From Enterobacter asburiae (GTDB taxonomy: Bacteria; Pseudomonadota; Gammaproteobacteria; Enterobacterales; Enterobacteriaceae), in NCBI GenBank assembly GCA_011754535.1, contig JAAQVN010000001.1:3162001-3226000 (forward strand): a DNA stretch of 64,000 bases. Direction: 5' to 3'. The notes under the pieces are model-generated. The model did not search any database. It was given only the letters and a program-made list of their open reading frames with translations, and was not told the origin of the DNA. The translations under genes were made by a program, and so were the position numbers. Shown one piece after another: positions 43,049 through 51,508 of the stretch (position 1 is the first letter of the stretch; each line of letters begins with the position of its first letter).

Positions 43049-43849
43049 TTACCACCACGCATGAAAATGATGAACCGGCCCAATACCGTGACCGACTTCC
43101 AGAGTATCGGCTTTTGCCAGCGCCGCCGAAAGCCAGGTTTTCGCTTCGCGTACCGTATCGGCCCAGCCGTCATGCCGCGGGCGCAGCGCCGCCAGCGCGG
43201 CTGAGAGGGTGCACCCTGTGCCGTGGGTGTTTTTGGTCTGCACGCGCGGGGCGGTAAACCGCATTTCGCCGTCACGGGTAAAAAGCCAGTCCGGGCTTTC
43301 AGCATCATCCAGATGCCCGCCCTTCATCAGCACCGCCCCGCAGCCCATCGCCAGCAGCGCATTGCCCTGCTCTTTCATTTCCCGTTCAGTTTGCGCATGA
43401 GGCGCGCCCAGCAGCGCGGCGGCTTCCGGAAGATTGGGCGTGATGAGCGCTACCTGCGGCAGCAGCTTATTGCGCAACGTCTCGACGGCGGAGGCGGAGA
43501 GCAGCGGATCGCCGCTTTTTGCCAGCATGACGGTATCCAGCACCACGTTTTGCACCTGATAGCGCTTAAGCCGTTCGGCCACCGCTTCCACAATGTCCGT
43601 TTCGGCCAGCATGCCGATCTTGGTGGAATCAATACGCACATCGCTGAACACCGAATCCAGCTGTGCGGCAACAAAATCCGGCTCGATGCGGTAGACCGAC
43701 TGTACACCGCGCGTGTTTTGTGCCACCAGCGCGGTAATCACTGAGCAGCCGTACGCGCCAAGGGCCGAGAAGGTTTTCAGATCGGCCTGGATGCCCGCGC
43801 CGCCGCTGGGATCGGTGCCGGCTATGGTCAGGGCGTTAATCCGCTTCAT
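43049..43849 (-). CDS. thiD: HMP/HMP-phosphate kinase ThiD
   Basis: 266 aa. It phosphorylates hydroxymethylpyrimidine and its monophosphate in thiamine synthesis and salvage. The family motif is [25 protein letters not shown] near the start, and the C-terminal [13 protein letters not shown] holds the anion hole and catalytic cysteine region. It overlaps thiM by 4 bases and shares its riboswitch-controlled transcript. Confidence 0.96.
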   Translation of the reverse strand: MKRINALTIAGTDPSGGAGIQADLKTFSALGAYGCSVITALVAQNTRGVQSVYRIEPDFVAAQLDSVFSDVRIDSTKIGMLAETDIVEAVAERLKRYQVQNVVLDTVMLAKSGDPLLSASAVETLRNKLLPQVALITPNLPEAAALLGAPHAQTEREMKEQGNALLAMGCGAVLMKGGHLDDAESPDWLFTRDGEMRFTAPRVQTKNTHGTGCTLSAALAALRPRHDGWADTVREAKTWLSAALAKADTLEVGHGIGPVHHFHAWW

Positions 43850-44616
43850 GCCTGCTCCTCCAGCGTGTAAAGTTCATCCAGGAACGCGGCGGCAAAACTG
43901 CCTGGCCCGCGCGAGCGCGTAACGGCTGCCGTTCCGGCTCGCTTAATCCATCCACAAGCGGCGGCAACGTTATCCAGCCTGTCCCCCGGCAGCGAACAGC
44001 TGGCCGCTACGACGGCAGAAAGCGCGCATCCGGTTCCCACCACGCGGGTCATCAGCGGATCGCCTCCCGTAACCGTGCGGGTGCATTGCCCATCAGTGAT
44101 GTAATCCACTTCACCGGTGACCACTATGATGGCATTGGTTTGCCGGGCCAGCGCCTGAGCAGCAGGTAGCGCGCTGGCCGCGGTGTCGGTTGTATCGACG
44201 CCGCGCCCGCCCGCGCTCATTCCCGCCAGAGCCAGGATTTCTGAAGCGTTGCCGCGAATGGCGGCCGGTTGCAGGGCAAGGATTTGATGGCAAAAACGGG
44301 TGCGGAACGTCAGGGCGCCCACGGCAACCGGATCCAGCGTCCAGGGCTTGCCTGCCGCTACGGCGCTTTCTATTGCCCGACGCATCGCCTGCGCGCGCGG
44401 CGCAGTCAGCGTCCCGACGTTAACCAGCAGCGCGTCAGCGACGGCGGCGAACTGTTCAGCTTCTTCGGCCTCAACCACCATTGCAGGGGATGCACCAAGT
44501 GCCAGCAAAACGTTGGCCGTAAAGGTCTGTACGACATCGTTGGTCATACAATGGGTAAGCGGACAACGGGTGCGGAAGTGGTGTAAAACGTGTAAATCGA
44601 GCAGGTCAGGCTGCAT
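43846..44616 (-). CDS. thiM: Hydroxyethylthiazole kinase ThiM
   Basis: 256 aa (262 in E. coli). Salvages thiazole by phosphorylation. The start [15 protein letters not shown], then [12 protein letters not shown], and later [12 protein letters not shown] are the family's substrate and ATP-site stretches. First gene of thiMD; a TPP riboswitch lies 50 bases upstream. Confidence 0.95.
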   Translation of the reverse strand: MQPDLLDLHVLHHFRTRCPLTHCMTNDVVQTFTANVLLALGASPAMVVEAEEAEQFAAVADALLVNVGTLTAPRAQAMRRAIESAVAAGKPWTLDPVAVGALTFRTRFCHQILALQPAAIRGNASEILALAGMSAGGRGVDTTDTAASALPAAQALARQTNAIIVVTGEVDYITDGQCTRTVTGGDPLMTRVVGTGCALSAVVAASCSLPGDRLDNVAAACGWIKRAGTAAVTRSRGPGSFAAAFLDELYTLEEQA

Positions 44617-44665
44617 GGGTTCGCTCCTGCCTTGCGTGAAGAAGCGATGACCGGGAAGGCATCTG

Positions 44666-44741
44666 ACTTCCCTACGCTGGCATTATCCAGATCAGGTAAT
44701 ACGGGTATTTCTCAGCCTTCACAAAGAAGGGCACCCCGAGT
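44666..44741 (-). ncRNA. TPP riboswitch (THI element) of thiMD
   Basis: On the minus strand the conserved aptamer parts follow in order: ACTCGGGGTGCCC, then the hairpin TTCTTTGTGAAGG, CTGAGA, ACCCGTATTACCTGATC, TGGATAATGCCAGCG and TAGGGAAGT. This is the known thiM-type switch, which hides the ribosome site when thiamine pyrophosphate binds. The expression region between it and the ATG is about 50 bases. Confidence 0.95.
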
Positions 44742-44744
44742 CAT

Positions 44745-45375
44745 TTGGTAAGAATTGACTTACTTTTTGCCAGATTAGGGGAAGTTGCTTGCTGACGCAA
44801 GCGTCCTGTCGGGGATCTCTTCTTCACCCAGAGGAAGAGGGAAAGAGAAGGCTGGCAGCGATAATTACAGGGCTATCATTCCACTCCTTTGAATCAACAC
44901 TATTCTCTATAACATTTTCATTACATTCAAAAAACACCCCTCTTTTTTAGCGGTTAAGAAAGAGCTTTACCAGGATAAAATTTTTTCGCTTTCAGTCAGT
45001 CTATTTTATGTTTCATTAATCATTAATTCTTATTTCGAACGAAATAAAAAGTGAGTTTCAAACCGTTTAACCCTGCTAAACATTTAGCCTCTCAATCAAG
45101 GGCTTAACGTGAAACGCGCATTTGACTGAACGCCTTATAAGTTAATGTAAACATTGAGATATTTTGCATCACCCCTTACAAATCCACTTTAGCTATTCAT
45201 GCCATTTATGATTTAAATCAATATCCAAAAGCTCGCATTAATTGATAGTTACTGCACGTTACGAATTAAGTGATTTATTCAAAATTCTACGTAATCCCGT
45301 TATTTCTAATCAGGCGTAACCAGACGTTACATCAACACGCCAGGATAGCTAGCCTTACCCATTTTGACTTTTTAA
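44745..45375. other. Gene-free AT-rich interval before the adhesin gene
   Basis: About 630 bases with no convincing gene on either strand. The first 100 bases hold the thiM promoter area. The remainder is strongly AT-rich with stretches such as TTTTTTAGCGG and TTATTTCGAACG, and no clear hairpin terminator or operator could be named. Such long AT-rich leaders are often silenced by H-NS; this is inference. Confidence 0.5.
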
Positions 45376-46539
45376 ATGATGAGTGCTTTTCAAATGAAAG
45401 TTGTTAAAAATGCCGTTGCTGCTTTTGTATTTGGTGTTATTTTTACTGGCTCTATGAATGTAACTCAAGCAGCTGATGTAAACGTTAACCTTAACGATAA
45501 CGTATTCAATTCAGGTACTTTTATCCAGATTCACGGAACTAATAATACCGCTTATAATCTGGATAACATGAAAGCTGAAAATGTAACGCAAGACGGGCAA
45601 ATCTATAACTTACAAGGCGATCGCGATCGCATGCAAGACGAGATCAACGTAAGTAAAAATAATATCAACACTAACGCCAATGATATTTCCTCTCTTCAGA
45701 CTTCTGTTTCTGGTGTCGATCAGGAAGCTAAATTAGCAGGCGCTCTTGCTGACACCGCTAATAAAAAAGGTGATGCGGCGTTACAGGGCGTGCTGACTAA
45801 CGGAGCTGCAATTACTAATATTGAAACTATTAACACCTTGCAAGATGGCCGCCTGTTAGCTCTTGAGAATGCACCAAAACCAACTAACGGCGTTGATGGA
45901 AAAGACGGCGCTAAGGGTGATAAAGGCGATACCGGCGCGACAGGCGCACAAGGCGTTGCCGGGATTAACGGACGTGACGGAGCGAATGGTAAAGACGGTC
46001 AGGACGGCGCTAAGGGTGATAAAGGCGATACCGGCGCGACAGGTGCACAGGGCGTTGCCGGAATTAACGGACGTGACGGAGCGAATGGTAAAGACGGTCA
46101 GGACGGCAAAGATGGAAAAAATGGCGTGATGACCACCGTGACACGCACGCAGGTAGACACGGCAACACAGGCTAAAGTCGCTACTAATAGCCAGGCGGTT
46201 ACGGCCGAGGCTCAGGAGCTGCTGGCGACCAAACAGACATTACAGGCACTGAATAATAACACTAACCAGCAATTTAAATCGCTGCGTGAGGAAGTCGATA
46301 ATAATAAGAAGGAAGCAAACGCAGGTATCAGCGGCGCGATGGCGATGGCCGGTTTACCACAGGTGCAAACGAATCAGCGCGTGATGTTCTCGGCTGGCGG
46401 TGCGACGTACAACGGTGAAAGCGCTTTAGCGGTTGGGGCGTCTGTTAACTTTAACGAACATATGATTGGTAAAGTGAGCTTCTCTGATGATACCGCAAAT
46501 AACATGGGTGCTTCAGTCGGCGTAGGGATCGGTTTTTAA
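45376..46539 (+). CDS. Trimeric autotransporter adhesin with collagen-like repeats
   Basis: 387 aa (an internal ATG at 45394 is an equal start candidate; neither has a good ribosome site). A signal peptide ends near MNVTQAADV. A passenger part of about 140 residues leads to 26-27 uninterrupted Gly-X-Y triplets (about residues 173-253), including GDKGDTGATGAQGVAG twice. A coiled-coil stalk follows (about 275-315), then a C-terminal YadA-type membrane anchor of about 70 residues (GISGAMAMAGLPQ to SVGVGIGF ending in phenylalanine). It should form surface trimers. Collagen-like stretches are known in some bacterial adhesins. Confidence 0.85.
   Translation: MMSAFQMKVVKNAVAAFVFGVIFTGSMNVTQAADVNVNLNDNVFNSGTFIQIHGTNNTAYNLDNMKAENVTQDGQIYNLQGDRDRMQDEINVSKNNINTNANDISSLQTSVSGVDQEAKLAGALADTANKKGDAALQGVLTNGAAITNIETINTLQDGRLLALENAPKPTNGVDGKDGAKGDKGDTGATGAQGVAGINGRDGANGKDGQDGAKGDKGDTGATGAQGVAGINGRDGANGKDGQDGKDGKNGVMTTVTRTQVDTATQAKVATNSQAVTAEAQELLATKQTLQALNNNTNQQFKSLREEVDNNKKEANAGISGAMAMAGLPQVQTNQRVMFSAGGATYNGESALAVGASVNFNEHMIGKVSFSDDTANNMGASVGVGIGF
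45904..46101 (+). repeat. Two tandem 99-bp units in the collagen-like region
   Basis: The units at 45904-46002 and 46003-46101 are almost identical at DNA level and each codes for 33 residues, that is 11 Gly-X-Y triplets. A third, partial unit begins at 46102. High DNA identity suggests recent duplication and likely length variation by slippage or recombination. Confidence 0.85.
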
Positions 46540-46551
46540 TAAATAAGCAGC

Positions 46552-46656
46552 ATGACAAAATACATTGCTATCTCTGTAATATTGTACCTGATGCTTATTA
46601 TCGTTGGCGCATGGTTAGGTATTATGTATCAGGCTTATTATATTTGCGGTTATTAA
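46552..46656 (+). CDS. Possible 34-aa single-helix membrane protein
   Basis: A short frame from ATG 46552 to TAA 46656 coding for MTKYIAISVILYLMLIIVGA-like sequence, then WLGIMYQAYYICGY. One clear membrane helix covers residues 4-25. It fills the gap between the adhesin and the lipoprotein gene on the same strand. Ribosome site is weak, so it may depend on translation of the adhesin 12 bases upstream. No known family. Confidence 0.4.
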   Translation: MTKYIAISVILYLMLIIVGAWLGIMYQAYYICGY

Positions 46657-46688
46657 ACATCCTTCTATCGTATTAAGGTATTTTTGAA

Positions 46689-47159
46689 ATGAAAAAGTCA
46701 CTCCTGGCGGTATTAATAGCTGGTGCTGCCATCCTGCTTTCTGCGTGTACCTCATCTGCTCAGCGCATGGCCGATTGCGAGCGCCAGGGGATCAGCAAAG
46801 ATACCTGCTACCTGGCTGAGCAAAACCGCCAGAATGCCTACAATGAATCCGCACAAAATGCAGCATGGGCGAACGCGCGTGATGCCGCTGCGGGTACGGG
46901 TCTCTGGGCTAAGAAAGACGCGAAACAACATGCTCAGGCAGCTAAAGCGACTCACGCCTTTAAATGGGAAGGGATGAAGATCACCATTAAAGGAGAGATA
47001 TTGGATGTTGACGGCGTATTGGGCGCGCTGGATGAAAACGAGCCTCAGGCAAAGGTCTATTCGCAAGGGTTATACACCTTTATTTACTATCCTGCTAAGG
47101 GCAAATTAGCGGTGAGTAAAGATGGACAGTTCCAGGGCTACGCCAGAAAGATTAAATAA
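46689..47159 (+). CDS. Small lipoprotein downstream of the adhesin
   Basis: 156 aa. A signal peptide with lipobox LLSAC places cysteine 20 as the lipidated residue. The following part has two cysteines (ADCERQ, DTCYLAE) and a helical, alanine-rich stretch; the C-terminal 60 residues look like a small beta domain (KITIKGEILDVDG to GYARKIK). AAGG is before the ATG. It may help assemble or anchor the adhesin, like the SadB/TpgA partners of other trimeric adhesins, but sequence similarity is not evident to me. Confidence 0.75.
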   Translation: MKKSLLAVLIAGAAILLSACTSSAQRMADCERQGISKDTCYLAEQNRQNAYNESAQNAAWANARDAAAGTGLWAKKDAKQHAQAAKATHAFKWEGMKITIKGEILDVDGVLGALDENEPQAKVYSQGLYTFIYYPAKGKLAVSKDGQFQGYARKIK

Positions 47160-47163
47160 AACT

Positions 47164-47190
47164 AAAGGCGACATCAGTCGCCTTTATTAT
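47164..47190 (+). terminator. Terminator after the lipoprotein gene
   Basis: An 8-bp stem AAAGGCGA/TCGCCTTT with loop CATCAG, followed by ATTATTT. It ends the adhesin-lipoprotein unit before the convergent cscA gene. Confidence 0.8.
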
Positions 47191-47226
47191 TTGCTGACAT
47201 TACTGGATTTTTCTGACGTAACCCAT

Positions 47227-48660
47227 TTACTCTAGTTGCCACGCCCCGGCCTCAATGAGCGATGCCGTCCCCGTCCAGGCAAACAACGCCAACTCGCGCG
47301 CCCCTTCGCCAGGGTAAATGCGGCTGCTCAGGCACGCCTCCCCCTCGTTAACAAACACCTCCACCGACGAGCTGTCAAAGAACAGGCGCAGGTTTAGCGC
47401 TTCGTTCAGGTTAAGCGCGACGCTTCGGGTACCGCACAAGCCATACTCCGGATAATGGCGTTCAAGCACCAGACGCTGCACCTGCGCATCGACGTAAACG
47501 CGTAATCCGTCGCCAAGGCGAATTCCGTACTGCTCCGCGCTGCTGTTGGCGCAATCCCACTGCAGAATGACCTCCATCGCGTCGCACCTTTCCACCTGAG
47601 CGATCTGCTGATTATTAAGCGTACTCACCGGCCAGGGGAACCATGCCCCGCGCAGGCTTTCCACTTCTCTGGCCGGCCGCATTTGCAGACGATTATCTGC
47701 ACTGAGCGTCATTTCACGCGGTAAAGAGAGCATGCCCGCCCAACCATCCTGCTGTTCCGGCAGGGGCGATTCCCACATGTCCAGCCAGGCGATAACAATA
47801 CGACGACCGTCGGGCGTCAGGAAACTTTGTGGTGCATAGAAATCATGCCCGTGGTCCATCTCCTCAAATTCTCCTTCACGCACGAAAGGTTGACCGGGCT
47901 GCCACTCGCCAAGCAGGTAGCCGCTCTGGAAGAGATTACGATTTTTGAATCCGTCTGCCGCCAGCCCCTGAGGTGAAAACATCAGCACCCGTTTACCATT
48001 GAGGGTGAAAAAGTCCGGGCATTCCCACATATACCCCATCTCTTTTTCGGCTACCGCAATCACTCCCATATCCAGCCACTCGCGCAGGTCGGCAGAACGG
48101 TATACGCGCACCTGGCCCGTATCACCCTCCCGTGCGCCAACCACCATGTACCAGTACTCCCCTTCGCGCCACACTTTCGGATCGCGGAAGTGATGCAGGC
48201 CAGGCGGCGTATCAACGATCGTTCCCTGCCGGGAAAAATGGACGCCATCACGGCTGGTGGCCAGGCACTGCACCTGGTAGAGATTAGCCTCATCATCAGG
48301 ATCGCCGTGGAATTTATGTCCGGTGTAAATCAGCGCCAGCGTATCGCCATCCACCACCGCCGACCCGGAAAAACAGCCGTCTTTGTCTTCTGGCCCTTCC
48401 GGTGCCAGTGCCACCGGAAGGTGTTCCCAGTGAACTAAATCCTTGCTGCGCGCATGGCCCCAGTGCATCGGCCCCCACTGGGTTGAGTACGGATGATGCT
48501 GGTAAAAGGCGTGATACCAGCCGTCAAACCACACCAGACCATTCGGATCGTTCATCCAGCCGGCACGCGCGGCGAGGTGGTAACGCGGATACCAGCGCAG
48601 GTTAAGACTGCCTTGTCTGGCCTGCAATTCCTGTTCAGCTTTGGCGATGGAATACGTCAT
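47227..48660 (-). CDS. cscA: Sucrose hydrolase (invertase) CscA
   Basis: 477 aa, GH32. The nucleophile motif WMNDPNG is at about residues 35-41, FRDPKV carries the transition-state aspartate at about 158-163, and WECPDFF carries the acid/base glutamate. C-terminal beta-sandwich as in the family. It cleaves sucrose in the cytoplasm to glucose and fructose after import by CscB. It lies 16 bases after cscB and is in the same operon. Confidence 0.95.
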   Translation of the reverse strand: MTYSIAKAEQELQARQGSLNLRWYPRYHLAARAGWMNDPNGLVWFDGWYHAFYQHHPYSTQWGPMHWGHARSKDLVHWEHLPVALAPEGPEDKDGCFSGSAVVDGDTLALIYTGHKFHGDPDDEANLYQVQCLATSRDGVHFSRQGTIVDTPPGLHHFRDPKVWREGEYWYMVVGAREGDTGQVRVYRSADLREWLDMGVIAVAEKEMGYMWECPDFFTLNGKRVLMFSPQGLAADGFKNRNLFQSGYLLGEWQPGQPFVREGEFEEMDHGHDFYAPQSFLTPDGRRIVIAWLDMWESPLPEQQDGWAGMLSLPREMTLSADNRLQMRPAREVESLRGAWFPWPVSTLNNQQIAQVERCDAMEVILQWDCANSSAEQYGIRLGDGLRVYVDAQVQRLVLERHYPEYGLCGTRSVALNLNEALNLRLFFDSSSVEVFVNEGEACLSSRIYPGEGARELALFAWTGTASLIEAGAWQLE

Positions 48661-48676
48661 TTGTTTACTCTTTTAG

Positions 48677-49918
48677 TCAGATAGTAGAGGGTTGCGGCAT
48701 GAGCGGGTCAGAGGAGGACTTACCTGAGCGCAACAGAAAAATAGAGATCAGCGTGGTGCTGAAAACCAACAGGCCCATAATGAGATAGGATTGGGCAAAG
48801 CCGTATTTCTCATAGCTGTAACCTGCCAGCGGCGACAGGACAGAAGCAATCACCGAGCTTGTGCAGGCAAAGCCCACCAGATAGAGGGTGGAGGAGAGCC
48901 GCTTATCAAAATGCAGGCTGTTGTATTTAAATACCGAAACCAGCAATACGGGCAGTTCAACCGCATGCAGCAGCTTGGTAATGGAGATGAGCACCGGCCC
49001 CTCAACCAGACCCGATCCCACCATACGCATTGCCATCACCATTCCCGCGAAAATCAGGCCGTTTTTCGCGCCGAGGCGGTTCACCAGCCACGGGGCGCAA
49101 AACATGCCCGCCGCCTCAAGGAAAACCTGGAAGGAGTTGAGATAGCCGTACATGGCATTCCCTTCCTGCAACGTCGGGAACTGGGAGGAGAAATAGACCG
49201 GGAACTGCTGGTCATAAACGCCATAAATACAGGTGCCGATAACGAAAAATACCAGCGCCCAGAAACGAGGCTGCGTCAGCAGGCGCAATGCATCTTCCAG
49301 CGTCACCTTGCCACCGGACACCGCTTCCTGCATGGCGTGCGGTGCAGAAGAGACCCTGAGACGTGCCAGCAAAACAAAAAACACCAGCCCGGCGCAGCTC
49401 GCGACAGCGAAATTCAGCTTCGGATTGATGTTAAACAGGAGCCCCGCAAAAAAGGTTGCCACCGCCCAGCCAAGCGATCCCCACATTCTCGCCTTGCCGA
49501 ACTCAAACTGGCTCTGGCGGGCCACGCGTTCAGTATAGGATTCCAGCACACCTATCCCGCCGTTAAACGTCAGGCCGATGAAAATCCCGCCGAAAATGCT
49601 GCCGAGTAACACGTTAATCTGCAGCAGGTAACCAAACAGCAAAAAGGCCGGGCCGGAAAGAATGAGCAGGCAGGTCAGAAACCAGAGCAGATTTTTTCGC
49701 AAACCGAGCTTGTCCTGAATAAATCCATAACAAATTTGCGCACACAGCGCGGAGACGGAAAGCACAGCATAGATAACGCCGGTGTCCCCCGCTTTTAAGC
49801 CCACTTCCTGATGAAGCCAGATCGAGAGCAACGAGCCGGAAGATGACCATGTGACAAAAAAGAAAAACAGTAATGCGCTTAGTAAAGGGTAGCTGTGAGA
49901 GTGATGCGTTTTCATCAT
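48677..49918 (-). CDS. cscB: Sucrose permease CscB
   Basis: 413 aa (415 in E. coli), 12 helices, of the LacY oligosaccharide:H+ symporter family. The start HSHSYPLLSALLFFFFVTWS and the loop GFIQDKLGLRKNLLW between helices 2 and 3 are typical. It heads the cscB-cscA operon, divergent from cscR. No cscK lies beside it. Confidence 0.95.
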   Translation of the reverse strand: MMKTHHSHSYPLLSALLFFFFVTWSSSGSLLSIWLHQEVGLKAGDTGVIYAVLSVSALCAQICYGFIQDKLGLRKNLLWFLTCLLILSGPAFLLFGYLLQINVLLGSIFGGIFIGLTFNGGIGVLESYTERVARQSQFEFGKARMWGSLGWAVATFFAGLLFNINPKLNFAVASCAGLVFFVLLARLRVSSAPHAMQEAVSGGKVTLEDALRLLTQPRFWALVFFVIGTCIYGVYDQQFPVYFSSQFPTLQEGNAMYGYLNSFQVFLEAAGMFCAPWLVNRLGAKNGLIFAGMVMAMRMVGSGLVEGPVLISITKLLHAVELPVLLVSVFKYNSLHFDKRLSSTLYLVGFACTSSVIASVLSPLAGYSYEKYGFAQSYLIMGLLVFSTTLISIFLLRSGKSSSDPLMPQPSTI

Positions 49919-49948
49919 GGCATTCTCATGTTGGAGGAATGCCTGAAT

Positions 49949-50026
49949 GGTAACGTTAACATTGATTCTTTCTCATGCTGTTTAGTTAAGATTTAAGATG
50001 TTAATCACTAAAGTTAACGTTAACAT
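49949..50026. promoter_or_regulatory. CscR operator pair between cscB and cscR
   Basis: Two near-identical palindromic sites: GGTAACGTTAAC at 49949-49960 and AGTTAACGTTAACAT at 50012-50026, 63-65 bases apart. Such GTTAACGTTAAC dyads are typical LacI-family operators; the spacing (about six helical turns) could allow looping. A mild third match is not seen. Confidence 0.75.
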
Positions 50027-50156
50027 TAAGGGGATGAGATCGCGATCAAATATTCATCACTGAGGTAAGCATGACCTGAGCCGGGCATCAGCCTTCCTTT
50101 TACATCAGCGACTTAGTTGTATACCCTCTAACACAGAGCATTAACGGAGTAAGAAA

Positions 50157-51164
50157 ATGGCTTCCCTGAAGGATGTCGCAAAGCTGGCTAACGTATCGCT
50201 GATGACGGTTTCCCGCGCGCTTAACAGCCCGGAACGCCTTAAACCGGAAACGCTGGCGCGCGTTCAGTTGGCTATCGAGCAGACCAGCTACGTTCCCGAT
50301 CTGTCCGCCAAGAAAATACGCGGTGCGCATGCATCGCCTAAAACCATCGGCGTGCTGGCGCTTGATACGGTGACGACACCTTTCTCGGTGGAGATAACGC
50401 TGTCCATTGAAGAGACGGCCCGAATGCACGGCTGGAACAGCTTCGTGATGAATATGTTTACCGATGACAACCCGGATACCATCGTCGACCTTCTCCTCTC
50501 CCACCGGCCTGACGGGATTATCTACACCACGATGGGGTTACGTCAGGTTCCGCTTCCCGCCAAGCTGCTTACCCTTCCCTGCGTGCTGGCCAACTGCGAA
50601 AGCGTCGATGAAAAGGTCGCCAGCTATATCCCGGATGATGAACAGGGGCAGTACTCTGCCGTCAGGAAGTTACTGGCGGAGGGCTACAGACGGCCTCTTT
50701 GCCTGCATTTACCCGCGGGTCATCTGGCCACAACCCGACGCCGCCAGGGGCTGGAACGCGCCTGCCGTGAAGCCGGGATCGACCCGGACAGTCTGGAACA
50801 TGAGTATATGGCGCTCGGGGATGAGCATTATCGTGATATTCCGTCCGCATTGCTGGCGCGCATCCAGAATGGCATCCCCCGGTTTGACTCCGTTATCTGC
50901 GGTAACGATCGTATCGCGTTTATGGTATACCAGACGCTGCTGGCGCAAGGGCTTCGCATCCCTGAAGATGTCGCGGTTCTCGGCTATGACAATATGGTGG
51001 GCATTGGCGAGCTATTTTTGCCCCCTCTTTCAACGGTTCAGTTGCCCCACTACGAAATTGGTCGCCTGAGCGCTCTGCACATTATTAACGGTGAACAACA
51101 TCGGGAAACGACGCGCGTTGAAAGTCCTTTTTTAAAGCGTGATTCCATTATGCATGCCGTGTGA
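50157..51164 (+). CDS. cscR: Sucrose operon repressor CscR (LacI family)
   Basis: 335 aa. The N-terminal helix-turn-helix and hinge MASLKDVAKLANVSLMTVSR and PDLSAKKIRG are typical of LacI proteins, followed by a periplasmic-binding-like effector domain. It should repress cscBA and itself until sucrose or a derivative (fructose in E. coli) is present. Confidence 0.93.
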   Translation: MASLKDVAKLANVSLMTVSRALNSPERLKPETLARVQLAIEQTSYVPDLSAKKIRGAHASPKTIGVLALDTVTTPFSVEITLSIEETARMHGWNSFVMNMFTDDNPDTIVDLLLSHRPDGIIYTTMGLRQVPLPAKLLTLPCVLANCESVDEKVASYIPDDEQGQYSAVRKLLAEGYRRPLCLHLPAGHLATTRRRQGLERACREAGIDPDSLEHEYMALGDEHYRDIPSALLARIQNGIPRFDSVICGNDRIAFMVYQTLLAQGLRIPEDVAVLGYDNMVGIGELFLPPLSTVQLPHYEIGRLSALHIINGEQHRETTRVESPFLKRDSIMHAV

Positions 51165-51508
51165 TCGCCGCTTTTCGCTGACGACGCAGAAATAAGGGGG
51201 TAAAAAGGCAGCTATCCTCTTTTTTATCTCCGCCGATGGCACGATTTGTCACACTCTTTTCCATGCCTTTACACTCCAGATAAATACGACGTAACACAAT
51301 GTTTTTATTGGTTATAAAGTGCAATCCTCCTTTTAAAAAAGGGGATATTTCCTCGCCTGTGCCTTCTGTCACAAAACAGTAAACAAATTAACCATTGAGC
51401 CCCGTGGCAAAAGGCTCTATATTGGCGGCGTTTTTTTCAGGCCCCCATCTGTTTTTTAACTTTTTATTCAATCGTTGCTCATAGCGAAGCGGCGGTTGTA
51501 GGAGTGAT
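51165..51508. other. Intergenic region upstream of dat
   Basis: 344 bases with no convincing gene. It contains a run of short AT-rich stretches and a possible -10 TATATT area near 51417-51422. A short open frame on the minus strand has no ribosome site or domain and overlaps cscR. The last 20 bases contain the dat ribosome site GGAG (51501-51504). Confidence 0.5.

Noticed and set aside
45904..46101. Direct repeats as a CRISPR array
   Set aside because: The repeat units are adjacent without spacers and lie in frame in a collagen-like coding region.
51148..51372. Minus-strand open frame after cscR
   Set aside because: No ribosome site, no recognisable domain, overlaps the cscR end; treated as non-coding.
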